A DNA stretch of 64,000 bases from Hyperoodon ampullatus (lineage: Eukaryota > Chordata > Mammalia > Artiodactyla > Ziphiidae), in contig OX457061.1 in NCBI GenBank assembly GCA_949752795.1, forward strand, positions 12,109,492 to 12,173,491. The letters run 5' to 3'. Under the pieces are notes generated by a model that saw nothing but the letters and a program-made list of their open reading frames with translations, searched no databases and was not told the origin of the DNA. Below, piece by piece: positions 37,091 through 48,620 of the stretch. The number at the start of each line of letters is the position of its first letter. Within the stretch, counting starts at the first letter, position 1. Both the position numbers and the translations under genes were made by a program.

Positions 37091-38885
37091 TTAAGTCTTT
37101 TTTTAAATGCACGCTGATATGACAGCCGTCACATACAATCTAACAAAACTGTTTTGAATGAAGTTAAAGACAACTAAGTGCTACTAGAGCTGTCTTACAG
37201 GAAAAAACCAGACGAACCTTTTGGCCAACCCAATACATGTATACCACATCTTCTTTATCCATTCATCTGTTGGTGGACACTTACGTTGCTTCCATATCTT
37301 GGCAATTGTAAATAATTCTATGAACATTCGGGTGTGTATCTTTTCGAATTAGTGTTTTTGGGTTTTTTTAGATGTATTCCCAGGACTGGAATTGCTGGGT
37401 CATAATGTAGTTCTATTTTTAGTTTTTTGAGAAACCTCTACACTGTTTTCCACAGTGGCTGCACCAGTTTACATTCCGTCTAACAGTGTTTGAGGGGTCC
37501 CTTTTCTCCATGTCCTCGCCAACATTTGTTATTTGTGTTCTTTGTGATGATAGCCATTCTGACAGGTGTGAGATGATATCTCATTGTGGTTTTGATTTGC
37601 ATTTCACTGATGATTAGCTATGTTGAGCATCTTTTCATGTACCTGTTGGCCATCTGCATTTCCTCTTTAGAAAAATGTCTATTCATTTCTTCTGCCACTT
37701 TTAAATTGGGTTGTTTGTTTATTTGATATTGAGTTGTGTGAGCCATTTACATATGTTGGTTATTAACCCCTTATCCATCATATGGTTTGCAAATATTCTC
37801 TCCCCTTCAGTAGATTGTCTTTTCGTTTTGTCGATGGTCTCCTTTGCTATGCAAAAGCTTTTAAGTTTAACTAGGTCCCATTTGTTTATTTTTGCTTTTA
37901 TTTCCTTTACTTTAGAAGACGGATCCAAAAAAACATTGCTGCAATTTATGTCAAAGAGTGTTCTGCCTATGTTTTCCTCTAGAAGTTTTATAGTATCCAG
38001 TCTTATATACAGGTCTTTAATCCATTTTGAGTTTATTTTTGTGTATGGTGTTAGAGAATGTTCTTATTTTATTCTTTTACATGCAGCTGTCCAGTTTTCC
38101 CAGCACCACCTACTGAAGAGACTGTCTTTTCTCCATTGAATATTCTTGCCTCCTTTGTCATACATTAACTGACCATAAGTGCATGGGTTTATTTCTGGGC
38201 TGTCTACCCTGTTCCATTGATCTATGTGTCTGTTTTTGTGGCAGTACCATACTGTTTTGATTACTGTAGCTTTGTAGCACAGTCTGAAGCCAGGGAGCTT
38301 GATTCCTCCAGCTCTGTTCTTTCTCAAGATTGTTTTGGCTATTAGGGGTCTTTTGTGTTTCCATACAAATTAAAAAAATTTTTGTTCTAGTTATGTGGAA
38401 AATTCCATTGGTAATTTGATAGGAATTGTATTGAGTCTGTAGATTGCCTTGGGTAGTATGGCCATTTTAATAGTATTGATTCTTCCAATCCAAGAACATG
38501 GTATATCTTTCTGTTTGTGTCATCTTCAGTTTCTGTCATCAGTGTCTTGTAGTTCTCAGAGTACAGATCTTTTGCCTTCTTAGGTAGATTTATTCCTAGG
38601 TATTTTATTATTTTTGATGCGATGGTAAATGGGGTTGTTTCCTTAATTTCTCTTTTTGTTACTTCATTGTTAGTGTATAGAAATGCAACAGATTTCCGTA
38701 TTAATTTTGTATCCTGCAACTTTACCAAATTCACTGATGAGCTCTAGTAGTTTTCCATGTATAGTATCATGTCGTCTGCACACAGTGATGGTTTTACTTC
38801 CTTTCCAGTTTGGATTCCTTTTATTTCTTTTTCTTCACTGATTGCTGTGGCTAGGACTTCCAAAACTATGTTGAATAAAAGCGGC

Positions 38886-39119
38886 GGGCTTCCCTGATGG
38901 CGCAGCGGTTGGGAGTCCGCCTGCTGATGCAGGGGACGTGGGTTCGTGCCCCAGTCCAGGAGGATCCCATGTGCCGCGGAGCGGCTGGGCCCGTGAGCCA
39001 TGGCCGCTGGGCCTGCGCGTCTGGAGCCTGTGCTCCGCAGCGGGAGAGGCCACAGTGGTGAGAGGCCTGCGTCCCGCAAAAAAATTCTTAAAAATTTAAA
39101 TAAATAAATAAATAAATAA
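38886..39119 (+). mobile_element. CHR-type SINE, sense orientation, complete
   Basis: gggcttccctgatggcgcag (A box) and gtgggttcgtgccccagtcc (B box), ending in AAAT repeats. The duplication aataaaagcggc lies at 38874-38885 and 39120-39131. Confidence 0.93.
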
Positions 39120-39139
39120 AATAAAAGCGGCAAGAATGA

Positions 39140-40901
39140 GCCCAGAGCTTCTTGATGTATAGGTAGGGTGGTTACTCTCCATACTGATGACTGAAAAGTG
39201 CTATTGGTGATCCACAGTTTCTCCACTACATCAGCTTTTACTTAACATTCTTCCCTCTTTTTCTGCTTTCAGTCAACTTTCTTAATATGTTTGACTTATT
39301 GGTTTTACCTTTTTATAGTGAGCAGCTTGTGGACTTTGTTTTCAGTTCTCACCTGTGAGCAGTTCAGTTCAGTTCTCATCAGTGCAGCAGTCTTTGGCTG
39401 CAGGATTCACAGCTAAGTACTGAATGGTTGAATCTTCTAGAATGGAGTAGGGTTGGGAATGGGAAGTGCCAAAGACTCTAAATTGTATAGTGCAATCTTT
39501 ATACAAAAGGTATAATTTTAGTGACAGGAGGATCTTTGAGATATCTCTTACCATGGGATCATGTTTTAGTTTGTTTCTTAACTTTGTTGTATAAAAGGAC
39601 CCTATGAATTGCAGCATTATGTGTTCCCTCCTTACCTTGATTTGATATGTGTAGTAATCAAAGTAAGTTCTATCTATTAGTTGTTATATAATTTAAAAAA
39701 AATCAGTCTTCACTAGCTTATTTCAGGTGGATTTTGTAAGTCAGTGTCAGGGAAGTTGGTTATAAGATATGAATAGTGTTGCATGTAGGTCAGAACTGAG
39801 TATCATTTGACTATAAATGTGGGTCTGTTTTTTCATTTGTAGTATTGGGGAGAGTTAAATGTCACCTTTAACTTTCCTGGTCCCAAGAATTCAAAAAGGA
39901 TTTTTTTCTTTAAGAGAGCAACTGATAGAAAATTATTGTAGATAAAAGTAAAAGGGGGTTTCATTATTTAAGGGAAAATTTAAAGGAAAGATATTGAGAT
40001 GAAGAGGGAGCTCTTTCTTTGTGGGTGTTTACATATCCTGTGGTGTGTGTTACTCATGATAACCATGTAAGGCATATGTTCTATTTTAATGGTCTCTCTC
40101 TAGTTTTTTTGTTTTTTACCACTGGGCTTATATAAGGACTTCAGTGCTCAGAAAAGCTTATTTTTTACCTTATCTGGAATAAAATCTTATAAAGGTGGAA
40201 CAAAGGGGTAATAGAATGGTGTTTAGGCCTCTGGGCAGAAATATACTGTGGGATTCTGGTGAGAGTCATCCATGGGTAATGAAATCAGGATTTAGTGAAT
40301 ATTCAGGAGTCTGGCATAACAGTGCATATAGGTTGAGAGGGAAGTAGGGTCTCTTAGAGGTTAGGGGAGCAGAGCCAAAAAAGCATTCTGAATTTTAGGG
40401 CTAAAATGACTAAAGATGAAACATGGTCCCAACATTTGCTGTAAATCTGATGGCAGCATCAAATGGAAAAGCTTCATGGTTACAATCAACAGTGTTATAT
40501 TTTCAGGTGTCTTATCTACTTTTCAGATAGATCTGACTAATGCCAATTTCTGTTGAAAATCTCATGGTTAATTGCAACATTTTTGCCACCAGTAGTAGTA
40601 TTACTTTTTCAGGTTGTACTTCTTTAATGAATCTGTGTCTGTTAACGTATTCATCTCATTGAGTGCAAGTCAGCCAGCTGCCACATTGTGGCTACCAGGA
40701 GGCTTATTTTTCTGGCGGTATCTTAGGCTCTTGGGCCCAGGCCTTCAAAGGATGTATTAGTTTTTGTTTAAAATGAAGTAATTTTCCTCTATAAAGATTG
40801 TTTCATTTTAGTCAATAACATGTTTATGGGTTCCGCACTCTGATATGAAACTAATTGTAAATAAGCATTTTTGAAACGTTGTTTTTCTTTTTCTCTTGCA
40901 G
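39140..40901. other. Sequence just upstream of the STRBP start exon, no gene seen
   Basis: No repeats or coding exons were recognised. The only clear signal is the splice acceptor at its right end. Confidence 0.5.
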
Positions 40902-41070
40902 GTGTATTCTAGAGAACAAGTCTTCAAACACCTTTGCCATATTGACTCTGAGCTGTCAGGGGACTCAGGCTTATGAGGAGGTACTGTCACAGAAAACAGT
41001 GTCTAGTGAAGACGACAAGAAAGAGGGAAAAGGATCGGAAGAAGAAGCTAAAATACTGTAGAAAACCATG
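40902..41070 (+). CDS. STRBP: STRBP start exon: 5'UTR plus the initiator ATG
   Basis: The acceptor is a strong pyrimidine run ending ...ttctcttgcag at 40901. The donor atg|gtaggt begins at 41071. The initiator ATG is 41068-41070, the last codon of the exon; the next exon supplies AGA TCT ATT (R S I). A TAG in the same frame at 41059-41061 lies two codons upstream, so the protein cannot start earlier. The start context is accATG followed by A after splicing, with a favourable A at -3. The remaining 166 nt are 5'UTR and include an upstream ORF, listed separately. The acceptor implies at least one more 5'UTR exon further upstream. Confidence 0.9.
40973..41070 (+). CDS. Upstream ORF in the STRBP leader, stop codon completed by splicing
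   Basis: An ATG at 40973 opens a 32-codon frame in the 5'UTR, offset from the main frame. It encodes a very basic peptide (starts MRRYCHRKQC, ends KKLKYCRKP). Its stop is TGA made of TG at 41069-41070 plus the A that begins the next exon at 44627. In the mature mRNA the uORF stop therefore overlaps the STRBP start as ATGA. In unspliced RNA that codon is TGG and the frame runs on. The uATG context is weak (C at -3, A at +4), so leaky scanning is likely. Whether it is translated is not known from sequence. Confidence 0.55.
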
Positions 41071-41914
41071 GTAGGTTATTATTTATGTTTCCTTAATTTA
41101 GTTACCAAAGATCTCAGTTGCTTAAAGTTGGAACCGTTAACAGTGAGGGCAAGTGAAAAACTGGTGGTAATTTTTTGCTCCAGTGTATCAGCTAAAGATG
41201 GCATTCTACTATTTAAGCAAAGCAAATGAGTTCAGATTTATTACGAGCCATTTAAACCACAAGATGGAGCCCCATGAGCCTGCAGGCTGTAAATTATTAA
41301 ATACAAAGGAAGAAATGCTCATAAATAATATTTTCTAATAAAACTGGCATTAGCAAACTGATACAAATGGCTAAGGTGACCTTGAACTTGAAATTATGTA
41401 ATTTTTCTCTAGCTTTCTACCTGAAACTCAGTTTTTTTCCCATGGAAATTAAAAATCCTGAACCAGTCCTTTAAGTAATGATATGAAGGGTTTGGAGTTT
41501 ATAAAATGTGTGAGTATTTAACTCAAAAAGACACCTTTTTTCACATGCTTTTAATTTTAAAATAATAAGGTCAGGTGTTGAGTGTATTGGGGGCACTGAA
41601 CTGAATATCATGGAAACCTTGCTTTTTGTGGAAAGTTAATACTTAAATTGAATTTGAGACGTTAGATGAGGTCATAACATCTGGTGCCTAACTTTTTAAT
41701 TGGTAAAATGTGCTGAATATTTTTCTCCTCGTATTTTGGTTCTGGAGGATGCTGTGTGAATTTTTCCATAAGTGAGAAAAGGCTTAAAAAAGATGTTGTA
41801 AGTGAGGGAAAAAGCACAAAAATACTAATCATCAGTATGTTTGAAATATGTTGTTTAGCAAGTCTGATGGTATTTCTTTAAATGAGATTTGATTTTTAAA
41901 AAATTTGTTTTAGA

Positions 41915-43049
41915 GGTTATAACTTAGTTGACTTACTCTTTTTTTTCTTTTTTTTTTTTTAGTAAATTTATTTATTTATTTTTGGGTGTGTTGGGTCTTC
42001 GTTTCTGTGTGAGGGCTTTCTAGTTGCGGCGAGCAGGGGCCACTCTTCATCGCGGTGCGCGGGCTTCTCACTGTCGCGGCCTCTCTTGTTGCGGAGCAAG
42101 GCTCCAGACACGCAGGCTCAGTATTTGTGGCTCACAGGCCTAGATGCTCCTCGGCATGTGGGATCTTCCCAGACCAGGGCTCAAACCCATGTCCTCTGCA
42201 TTGGCAAGCAGATTCTCAACCACTGCGCCACCAGGGAAGCCCAGTTGACTTACTCTTTAAAGAAGGAATTCTACTAATATTTTAGTTCTGGATGGTGGGG
42301 AAAAATGTTAACTTGGGATTTTCTCTGTCATTTACGTTTATGGTGAGATGTGAAAAATGACACTGTAACTTGTGTTTCTTCCCATATGAATTATTTGCCT
42401 TTTCAGCTTATTTATCTACTATAGTCTTGATATTCTTAGAACTTAAAGAAATGCTTTATATGTATTACTTGTCATAGTTGATGAAAACTCCTTTCCTAGT
42501 TTATTCATTTTAAATGTAGCTTTAGATGTCTGGTGTAGAAATTTTGTGTTTACGTAGTTTAATTGGTCAGTAGGTGTTTTCCAGTTTCTCCTGTTCCTTT
42601 GCCTTAGATCTCAGGTTTGAAAGAGAACTTTCTGTTTCTGCATAGTTCTTCCAATTAATTTTTTAATACTTAAAATCAATATGGAGTTTATTTGGGTAAA
42701 TAAGGTAGCTTTATTTTTTGGGGGTGGTAATACCATTCATTCAGTTCTTTCATCACTGTTTCATGATGCTTGTCCTATCACATCCAGTAGATTCTTGGAT
42801 TTAACATTGGCAGTCTTATGTTTTTTGTGAGAGAAAGGCCAAAGGTTTGTGTTGGGTAGCAGTATGTAATTTTCCTAAGGTGTGGCCAGTGTGCAGGACT
42901 GAGTAACTTAATTTAGTAACTTAGTAACTCATCATAAAACTAAATGACAGAGAAAATCTCAAGTTAACATTTTTCCCCCACCATCCAGAACTAAAATATT
43001 AGTGGAATTTTTTTTTTAAAGAGCAAGTTAACTATCAATAAGTTATAAT
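41915..43049. repeat. Long inverted repeat in STRBP intron 1
   Basis: The arm at 41915-41941 plus 42243-42350 is the inverse of 42925-43049. The best part (about 65 bp, around 42270-42334 versus 42941-43004) differs at only three places (two substitutions and one G indel). Matching text continues on both sides (agttgacttactctttaaag versus agttaacttgctctttaaaa). A SINE has entered the left arm. The spacer is about 575 bp with no recognised repeat. RNA from this intron could form a hairpin of about 100 base pairs or more. Confidence 0.85.
41942..42242 (-). mobile_element. Long CHR-type SINE with a perfect duplication
   Basis: T-rich and (TTTA) tail, gggtgtgttgggtcttcgtt through ccaccagggaagccc. 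The 16-bp duplication agttgacttactcttt is identical at 41926-41941 and 42243-42258. It inserted in the left arm of the intron-1 inverted repeat and is absent from the right arm, so it is younger than the duplication. Confidence 0.95.
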
Positions 43050-44626
43050 CCCTAGAACAACCTAGCATCTCCAATTTGTTACATGGCTCTTTTGTTTTCT
43101 TGTTAACTTATTTTGGGATATATAAGTAAATCTCATGAAGTGGTTAAAAAGTTTTTTTCTTTGTAGCAGAAGACTTCTCCAGTTGGAAAACTGGTCATGG
43201 ACTTTGAGAGCAAGAAAGAAATCTAGACGGAGATGGCTTTTATCGAGAAAAAAAGAAAGCTTCATGATTGATTTTAGTAACTTTTATTATGTAATAATTG
43301 AGGGTTTCAAAGGATTACTTACCTTTTTAGTTATAGCTTGCTTCATTTTGTAGGTGACAATGATACTGTAGTATTAATTTACTAGTGTCCAAATTAATCT
43401 GATTTTAAAACACTGACATTCAAACAAAAACAAAAGAGACAAGACTGATAAAGCGTTGCAAATATATTATTTTGCAGTAAAGACTTTAAAACAAAATATT
43501 TACTGTCTGCTAGCATACATAATTTCATGTAAGTTAGAGCACTGTAGCCACCCTTTAAGTCAAATACTTTTGGCTTTATGGAAACTCACCAAGTTTTCCT
43601 TGTTCATTTTGCCCTGTACTGGTACAAGTGTCTTTATGGTATTTGTAAATTTGGAAATATTCAAAGGTTTTTGGATGTGTGACTCATGAGTGTGAAGGAT
43701 CTACTCTATTAAATTTTCATGAAATTCATTCTGTTTCTAGGCTGTAATCTGTTCCACTGATTTTTGGGCCAGCATGTCATTTTAATTATTGCTTTTAACA
43801 TTTTTGATATTTTATTTTAGCATAATAGTACCACCCATCCACCTTTGTAGAATAGTTCTTGATACACTTATGACTTCCCTCCCCCCACCCAAAATGAGCT
43901 TTAAAATTATTTTTGTTGAGTATTAAAGTAAATCTATCTTGAGGGGATTTTGATTGAGAATGTGAATACATTTGTAAATTAGTTTGGAAAATTAATTCTT
44001 TTGCAATATTTATTTTCCCCATTCTGGAATTTGGAATATCTCCTACTAATCTATTTAAAAAATTAAAGCTTCCCACCAAAGTTTGAATGCCAAATAATAA
44101 ATAATATTCTAATGCGGTCCATAGTTTTACTATCTTGTTCACATATAACTTTGTATTTTGTGTTATTACTATATTACAAAATCTCAATTTTTCTAGATGC
44201 AGAAGTGTCCAGGAGTTTAGAAAGGAGTGACTGGGTATCATGAGTCACCCATATGCATTTCTAGATACTCTGTCGAAGCAGGAAGTATCTTGTTTCTTGC
44301 AGATGATGTGTGATATGGATGACCTTTTTTGACATGGTATTGAAAACACATAGATTGAGCTAAAATGTGGCATATACATAATACTGAATGTAACTTGGGT
44401 GAACTCTTCCAAAATATGAATGAAAGATCTCTAATTTTCTGGTGTGGAGTTTGGCAGCATGGGGTTTTACTTCCTTTCTTCAGCAGTTTTTCATTGTCTC
44501 AGTGTTAACTGTTTCACAACAGTTTGACAATTAATGCTATGACTTGACTTAAATATATTTGTAAGTCATCCTTTTCAGGTAACATTTCTTTTATTGAAGT
44601 AATAGTTTCCTTTCATTTTCTGACAG
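43050..44626. other. Remainder of STRBP intron 1, no gene seen
   Basis: AT-rich. Short ORFs (for example 43135-43353 and 43795-44241) have no family resemblance or splice support. Confidence 0.5.
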
Positions 44627-44847
44627 AGATCTATTAGATCTTTTGCCAATGATGATCGCCATGTTATGGTGAAACATTCAACAATTTATCCATCTCCGGA
44701 GGAACTTGAAGCTGTTCAGAATATGGTGTCTACTGTTGAGTGTGCTCTTAAACATGTCTCGGATTGGCTGGATGAAACAAATAAAGGCACAAAAGCAGAG
44801 GGTGAGACAGAAGTGAAGAAGGATGAGGCTGTAGACTCCTATTCCAA
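44627..44847 (+). CDS. STRBP: STRBP coding exon, residues 2-75
   Basis: The acceptor ...cattttctgacag ends at 44626 and the donor aa|gtgagt starts at 44848. The 221 nt encode [17 protein letters not shown] and then a helical segment ([20 protein letters not shown]). An acidic and lysine-rich linker ([21 protein letters not shown]) closes the exon. With the preceding ATG this makes 74 codons plus 2 nt; the last codon, AAG, is completed by the next exon. The segment is the entry into the DZF domain. Skipping this exon would shift the frame. Confidence 0.95.
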
Positions 44848-46015
44848 GTGAGTGTGACCTGACATTTGTAGTGCTGTCCTGTAATGCCCAGGGTCCCGTC
44901 TCACTGGGTTACATTTGCTATTTGGTGTTCTTTGGGTTCTCCCATTTATATGACTGTAAACAGGGAAGTAAATGTGGAATTTTTCTGAGTTAAATTTGCA
45001 GGGAAAGCAAGAAAGGAATAATGATTGGACCAGAAAAAGAAGATAGACCTGTTCAGGATGCCTTTTGAGGGAGCAAGCACCAAGCCCTTTTAAAAAAACT
45101 TCTCTTTTTTGGAGGTTATGCTATGTCATCTTTTTCATGTGTTGGTTCAGCCTCCTAAATTCAGAAATAAATAGTAGTGTTTTTGGTCTCTGGGAAAATC
45201 ACAGAATGTCATTTTTGTCAGGTATTTAAAAATCCTGGTGTAGAAAGAGAGAGTGCAGGAGAATATACTCTAAAGGTTTTTATGACTGTATCTGCCTTGT
45301 TGATTTCCAGGATCCAGTACAGTATCTTGCATATAGTAAATGCTCATTGGGTATTTGTGGAATGAATGAAGGCCTAATGGGAGCCAGATCCTTCAACAGT
45401 TATAGCACAGTATTCCCAGTGCTGCAACAACAGTAGGAGATTAATGAGATGAAGCTGAATGATAACTAGGAAACTTTTTACCTTGCTAAGCTTAGAGTTA
45501 TTGTTTTGAGCAATGTCACTATGATTGGAATAATTGTATGGTTTACTTCGAAAAATGTAGCTTGTTTGACTCTATTGTATTAATAGGATTAAGAACATTA
45601 CTTTGGCTGCAACTGGTAAATTGAGGATAGAAGTTACAGAATTTTTTCTCAGGCTTTCAATTTTAAATCTGTGATAAGTAGATAATAGTGGGAAAGTAGT
45701 AATAAACTGATATCTTTAACCAAATGATAGTGTAACCTTTCCATCTTCAGATGAAAGAAAATCAGTATCAGTGTTTAGCTGAAGAATGTATTTTCTTGAC
45801 TTTGTTAGCTTTTTACAGGTAATATATACATTGTATCTGGTCAGGGACTTGTCAGCTAGAAGTTTCTTGGCAGTAATTCACTTTTTCTTGCATATGATGG
45901 CTTTAAAAAAGATACTGTCAAATTTGGGGGTTCATGGTAATTAGTAGTATCATCCAGTAATCTAGTCCAGTCCCAGTGCAAGTTAAATCCCAGTCCCTGT
46001 GCAAGTTAAATAGTC
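44848..46015. other. STRBP intron 2, left part, no gene seen
   Basis: Intronic. 45255-45375 resembles the end of an old MIR/L2 repeat (agtaaatgctcattgggtat). A two-copy 23-bp tandem duplication with gtgcaagttaaat sits near 45965-46010. Confidence 0.5.
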
Positions 46016-46027
46016 ATGCATTCCTTA

Positions 46028-46155
46028 TTTATTGATTGACTGATTGGCCACGCTGTATGATTTTCGTGGTCTTAGTTCATGGACCAGGGATTGAACTCTG
46101 GCCATGGCAGTGAACATGCTGAGTCCTAACCACTGGACTGCCAGGGAGTTACCAC
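46028..46155 (-). mobile_element. Old SINE fragment (CHR/tRNA type)
   Basis: ttatttattgattgactgat, ggaccagggattgaactctg and ccactggactgccagggagt form a diverged, shortened antisense SINE. Confidence 0.75.
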
Positions 46156-46639
46156 ATTACATATTTAAATTGCACGTTGGAATGTGTTTATACCCTTTTA
46201 AAAACTTTTTTTTTATTGTGGTAAAATACATATAACATAAAATTTGCTATTTTTACTATTTCTAAGTGGAGTTTTATTTTTCAGTGAAGTTCAGGCCTTC
46301 TAAATACATCTTCTGTTTGCTGTCAAGGCTGAGCAGACCTTTGGAAAGTGCTCCAGTAGACTTTTGCTTAACTGGATCAGGTCACTGAGTTTTCAAGGTT
46401 TTTAAAAGATAACATACTCCGTGCTTTGTTGGGATCTTTGAATAGAGTGCTCTGTGCACGCTATTGATTGTCTCTGTGAAGTGTTTCCAGTTTGTGAAAC
46501 ATTCCGGGGTTGAGCACTTGTGTATGGTTCTTTCCATGTGGTAGAACTAAAGGAGTGCAGAACGATTGTGTCCTTATTTTATATAAAACATAAGCAGGAA
46601 CGGCGTCCAAGAACAGAGGTGTGTTCTGGTCGTAGATAC

Positions 46640-47720
46640 GTGTTATGCTCCTGAAGTATGCTAAGCACTACAGAGGGCATAGAGATGGGGAAGGCTAGCT
46701 TATATTTACTAAGCACCTTCTACTGCCAGAGACTGTTAGGCAGCTTTTACCTGTGTGCTGTTATTTTACCTCTTTACAAGCTGACTCATAAGTCAAATAA
46801 ATTGAATAAGTTCACACTATTTGTATTTTACGAATATTAGCTTAATTTTAATTAGTTCCCTGTATCTGGGTCACTTACGTTATAATACGCCATATTCAAA
46901 TTCATTATTAAAATTCAGAGCTGAATTAGGACTTAGTTTCTCTGCTCAGTCATGCTGTCTTGTACATGGTAAGACCAAGTATATCATAATTATGATATAG
47001 AATTTAATAAGCAAGCTAATAATGGCTAGTTAAGAATATCTACCATTTATTGAGTGCCAGTTACTGTACCAGATTACTTTCCCATTATTTTACAACAAAC
47101 CTGCTAGTCTCTATTATTGTTATCCCCCTTCTCCACCCCCATTTTACTTAAGAGATTTCCACTGCTTATGAAAAAACAGGAACTCAGAAGCATTAACAAA
47201 CTTTAACTTGCTTAAGGTCAGTGAATGAGTGTGTGTGGTGGAGTCAGGATTCACATTCAAGTCTGTCGGACTCCCGATCCAGTTTTCTTAGCATCTTTAC
47301 TTCACGTATCCGTGACAAAAATGTGAAAATACAGAGCAGGGAGAGACTATATGCTGGTTCGGGGGATTAGAAAAAACTTTATGAAGGAGGTAGCGTTTGC
47401 AGTAGGTCCAGAGGGTGAGTAGGGTTTTGTCAGGCAGTGGAAGTGGAAGAAGAAATAAATCTCAGCAAAGATCTAGGTGTGTGAAAGTATGGGGACTGTT
47501 TAAGGAATATTGAGCTATTAATATATGCCAGGCTCTGGGCTAAGTTCATTACTTACACTAATTAAATGACATTCTCAGTACCACTCTGAGGAAGGTATTA
47601 TTTCTTTTTTACAAATGAGAAGGCAGGCTCAAAAGAGTCAAATAATTTGCAATTTGTCCAATGTCACACAGTAAGTGGCAGAGCTGGGATTCGAAGCAGG
47701 AAGTCATGCTGTCTCCTCAA
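46640..47720 (-). repeat. Three antisense MIR fragments
   Basis: About 46690-46840 (actaagcaccttctactgcc), 47035-47290 (ttattgagtgccagttactg, aggtcagtgaatgagtgtgt) and 47510-47710 (ctgggctaagttcattactt, cagagctgggattcgaagca) each follow the reverse complement of MIR. Confidence 0.65.
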
Positions 47721-47859
47721 TTGCCTCCCAATATGCTCATGTCTAAGTGTTCAGTGGGATACCAGGAAAATAACAGGCAAAGTTCCATCCATGTGGTGCT
47801 TTTGGAAGACTGTTCTGGTTGCAACATACTGTATACATACAGTAGCTGAGATAGATGGT

Positions 47860-48060
47860 AGGGGTTAGTATTATTAAGGCCAGTGGAGAGGAAGTTATTG
47901 AGGTGGTCTAGGTGAGAGGTAGTAAGAGCCTGAAAAGAAGCTAGTTTGAAGGCAGGGGTTCGAGGGTGATTACAGAGGGGGAATTTAAAAACTGTTACTA
48001 GATTTGGGAGAATGAGAAGATGAAAGAACAGGGATATAGAAGAAAAAAGAATCAAAGATG
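47860..48060. repeat. Ancient repeat like the 23-27 kb purine-rich block
   Basis: ttattgaggtggtctaggtg, agaggtagtaagagcctgaa and gttcgagggtgattacagag share the wording of that repeat class. Family not assigned. Confidence 0.4.
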
Positions 48061-48459
48061 AGACTCTATTCTTAATATCAAATAATTCCATACTTGGTTC
48101 ACTTCCTTCAAAATGCTTTTTCTTTCTTTCTATACTTGTACCACCCTTATAGTTTTTCATTGGTTTAACGTGTACTGAATCTCTAAGGAGTGTCAGGCAC
48201 TGAACTGTGGCTGGGTTATTTATAACTTGCTGTCTTGTTTCCACTGCCACAATTTACTTCTCTCCCTTCTCCTTTCTCTAGTTCATTCCCCACTCTGCTA
48301 ACTTGGGCCCAACGCTGCTGATTCTTTGCCTCCAGCTAGAATGACCTTTTTTTGTATTTAACCAAATCAGGACTCTGCTGAAGTCACACTTGCAGGTTGC
48401 CTTGCTTGACCTCTCTAATTTTGACCTCTCTCTTTTCTGAAATTGGGAAGCAGCTGTAA

Positions 48460-48620
48460 TTATATAAAGAACTTGAGTGTTATGGTCAGACCAACTTGAG
48501 TTTGAATCTCGGCTTTGCCGTTTTACTCTCTCTGTGAACTTGAGCAATTAATCACTTTTTCTGAGATTCGCATTCCTTGTCTTTCAAATGCAGGGCTCTC
48601 TTTGTAAGGTTTAATGAGAT
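48460..48620 (+). repeat. MIR SINE fragment
   Basis: gagtttgaatctcggctttg, gtgaacttgagcaattaatc and gtaaggtttaatgagatctg follow MIR. Confidence 0.65.

Larger units (their letters stand above)
35719..37233 (-). mobile_element. Mariner-family DNA transposon, almost complete
   Basis: The ends are inverted copies starting ttgggttggccaaaa (26 of the first 31 bases pair up between the two ends). A duplicated TA flanks it at 35717-35718 and 37234-37235, the normal target of Tc1/mariner elements. The transposase remnant is on the minus strand. A SINE sits at about 36892-37090 in the part 5' of the transposase. Without the SINE the length is close to the usual 1.3 kb. Confidence 0.95.
35285..38873 (-). 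mobile_element. Old L1, antisense, split by a mariner transposon
   Basis: 3'UTR at the left, then ORF2 text to 35718, and again from 37236 (acatgtataccacatcttct) to about 38873. ORF2 pieces are recognisable at 38327-38064 and 38734-38387 but carry stops and shifts. The mariner lies exactly at a TA. Confidence 0.88.

Noticed and set aside
38886..38965. tRNA-like A and B boxes that could be taken for tRNA genes
   Set aside because: They are the heads of SINEs, with no cloverleaf completion and an A-tail plus duplications.
40879..41061. ORF starting in the intron and crossing the STRBP acceptor
   Set aside because: The ATG lies upstream of the splice acceptor and would be removed. The exon's coding role is limited to its terminal ATG and the uORF.
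43135..43353. Possible extra STRBP exon in intron 1 (acceptor-like tttgtag before a basic ORF)
   Set aside because: No matching donor in phase. The flanking exons already join exactly to the known protein order.
47717..48250. 177-codon minus-strand ORF
   Set aside because: Antisense to intronic repeat text with low-complexity composition. No family match.
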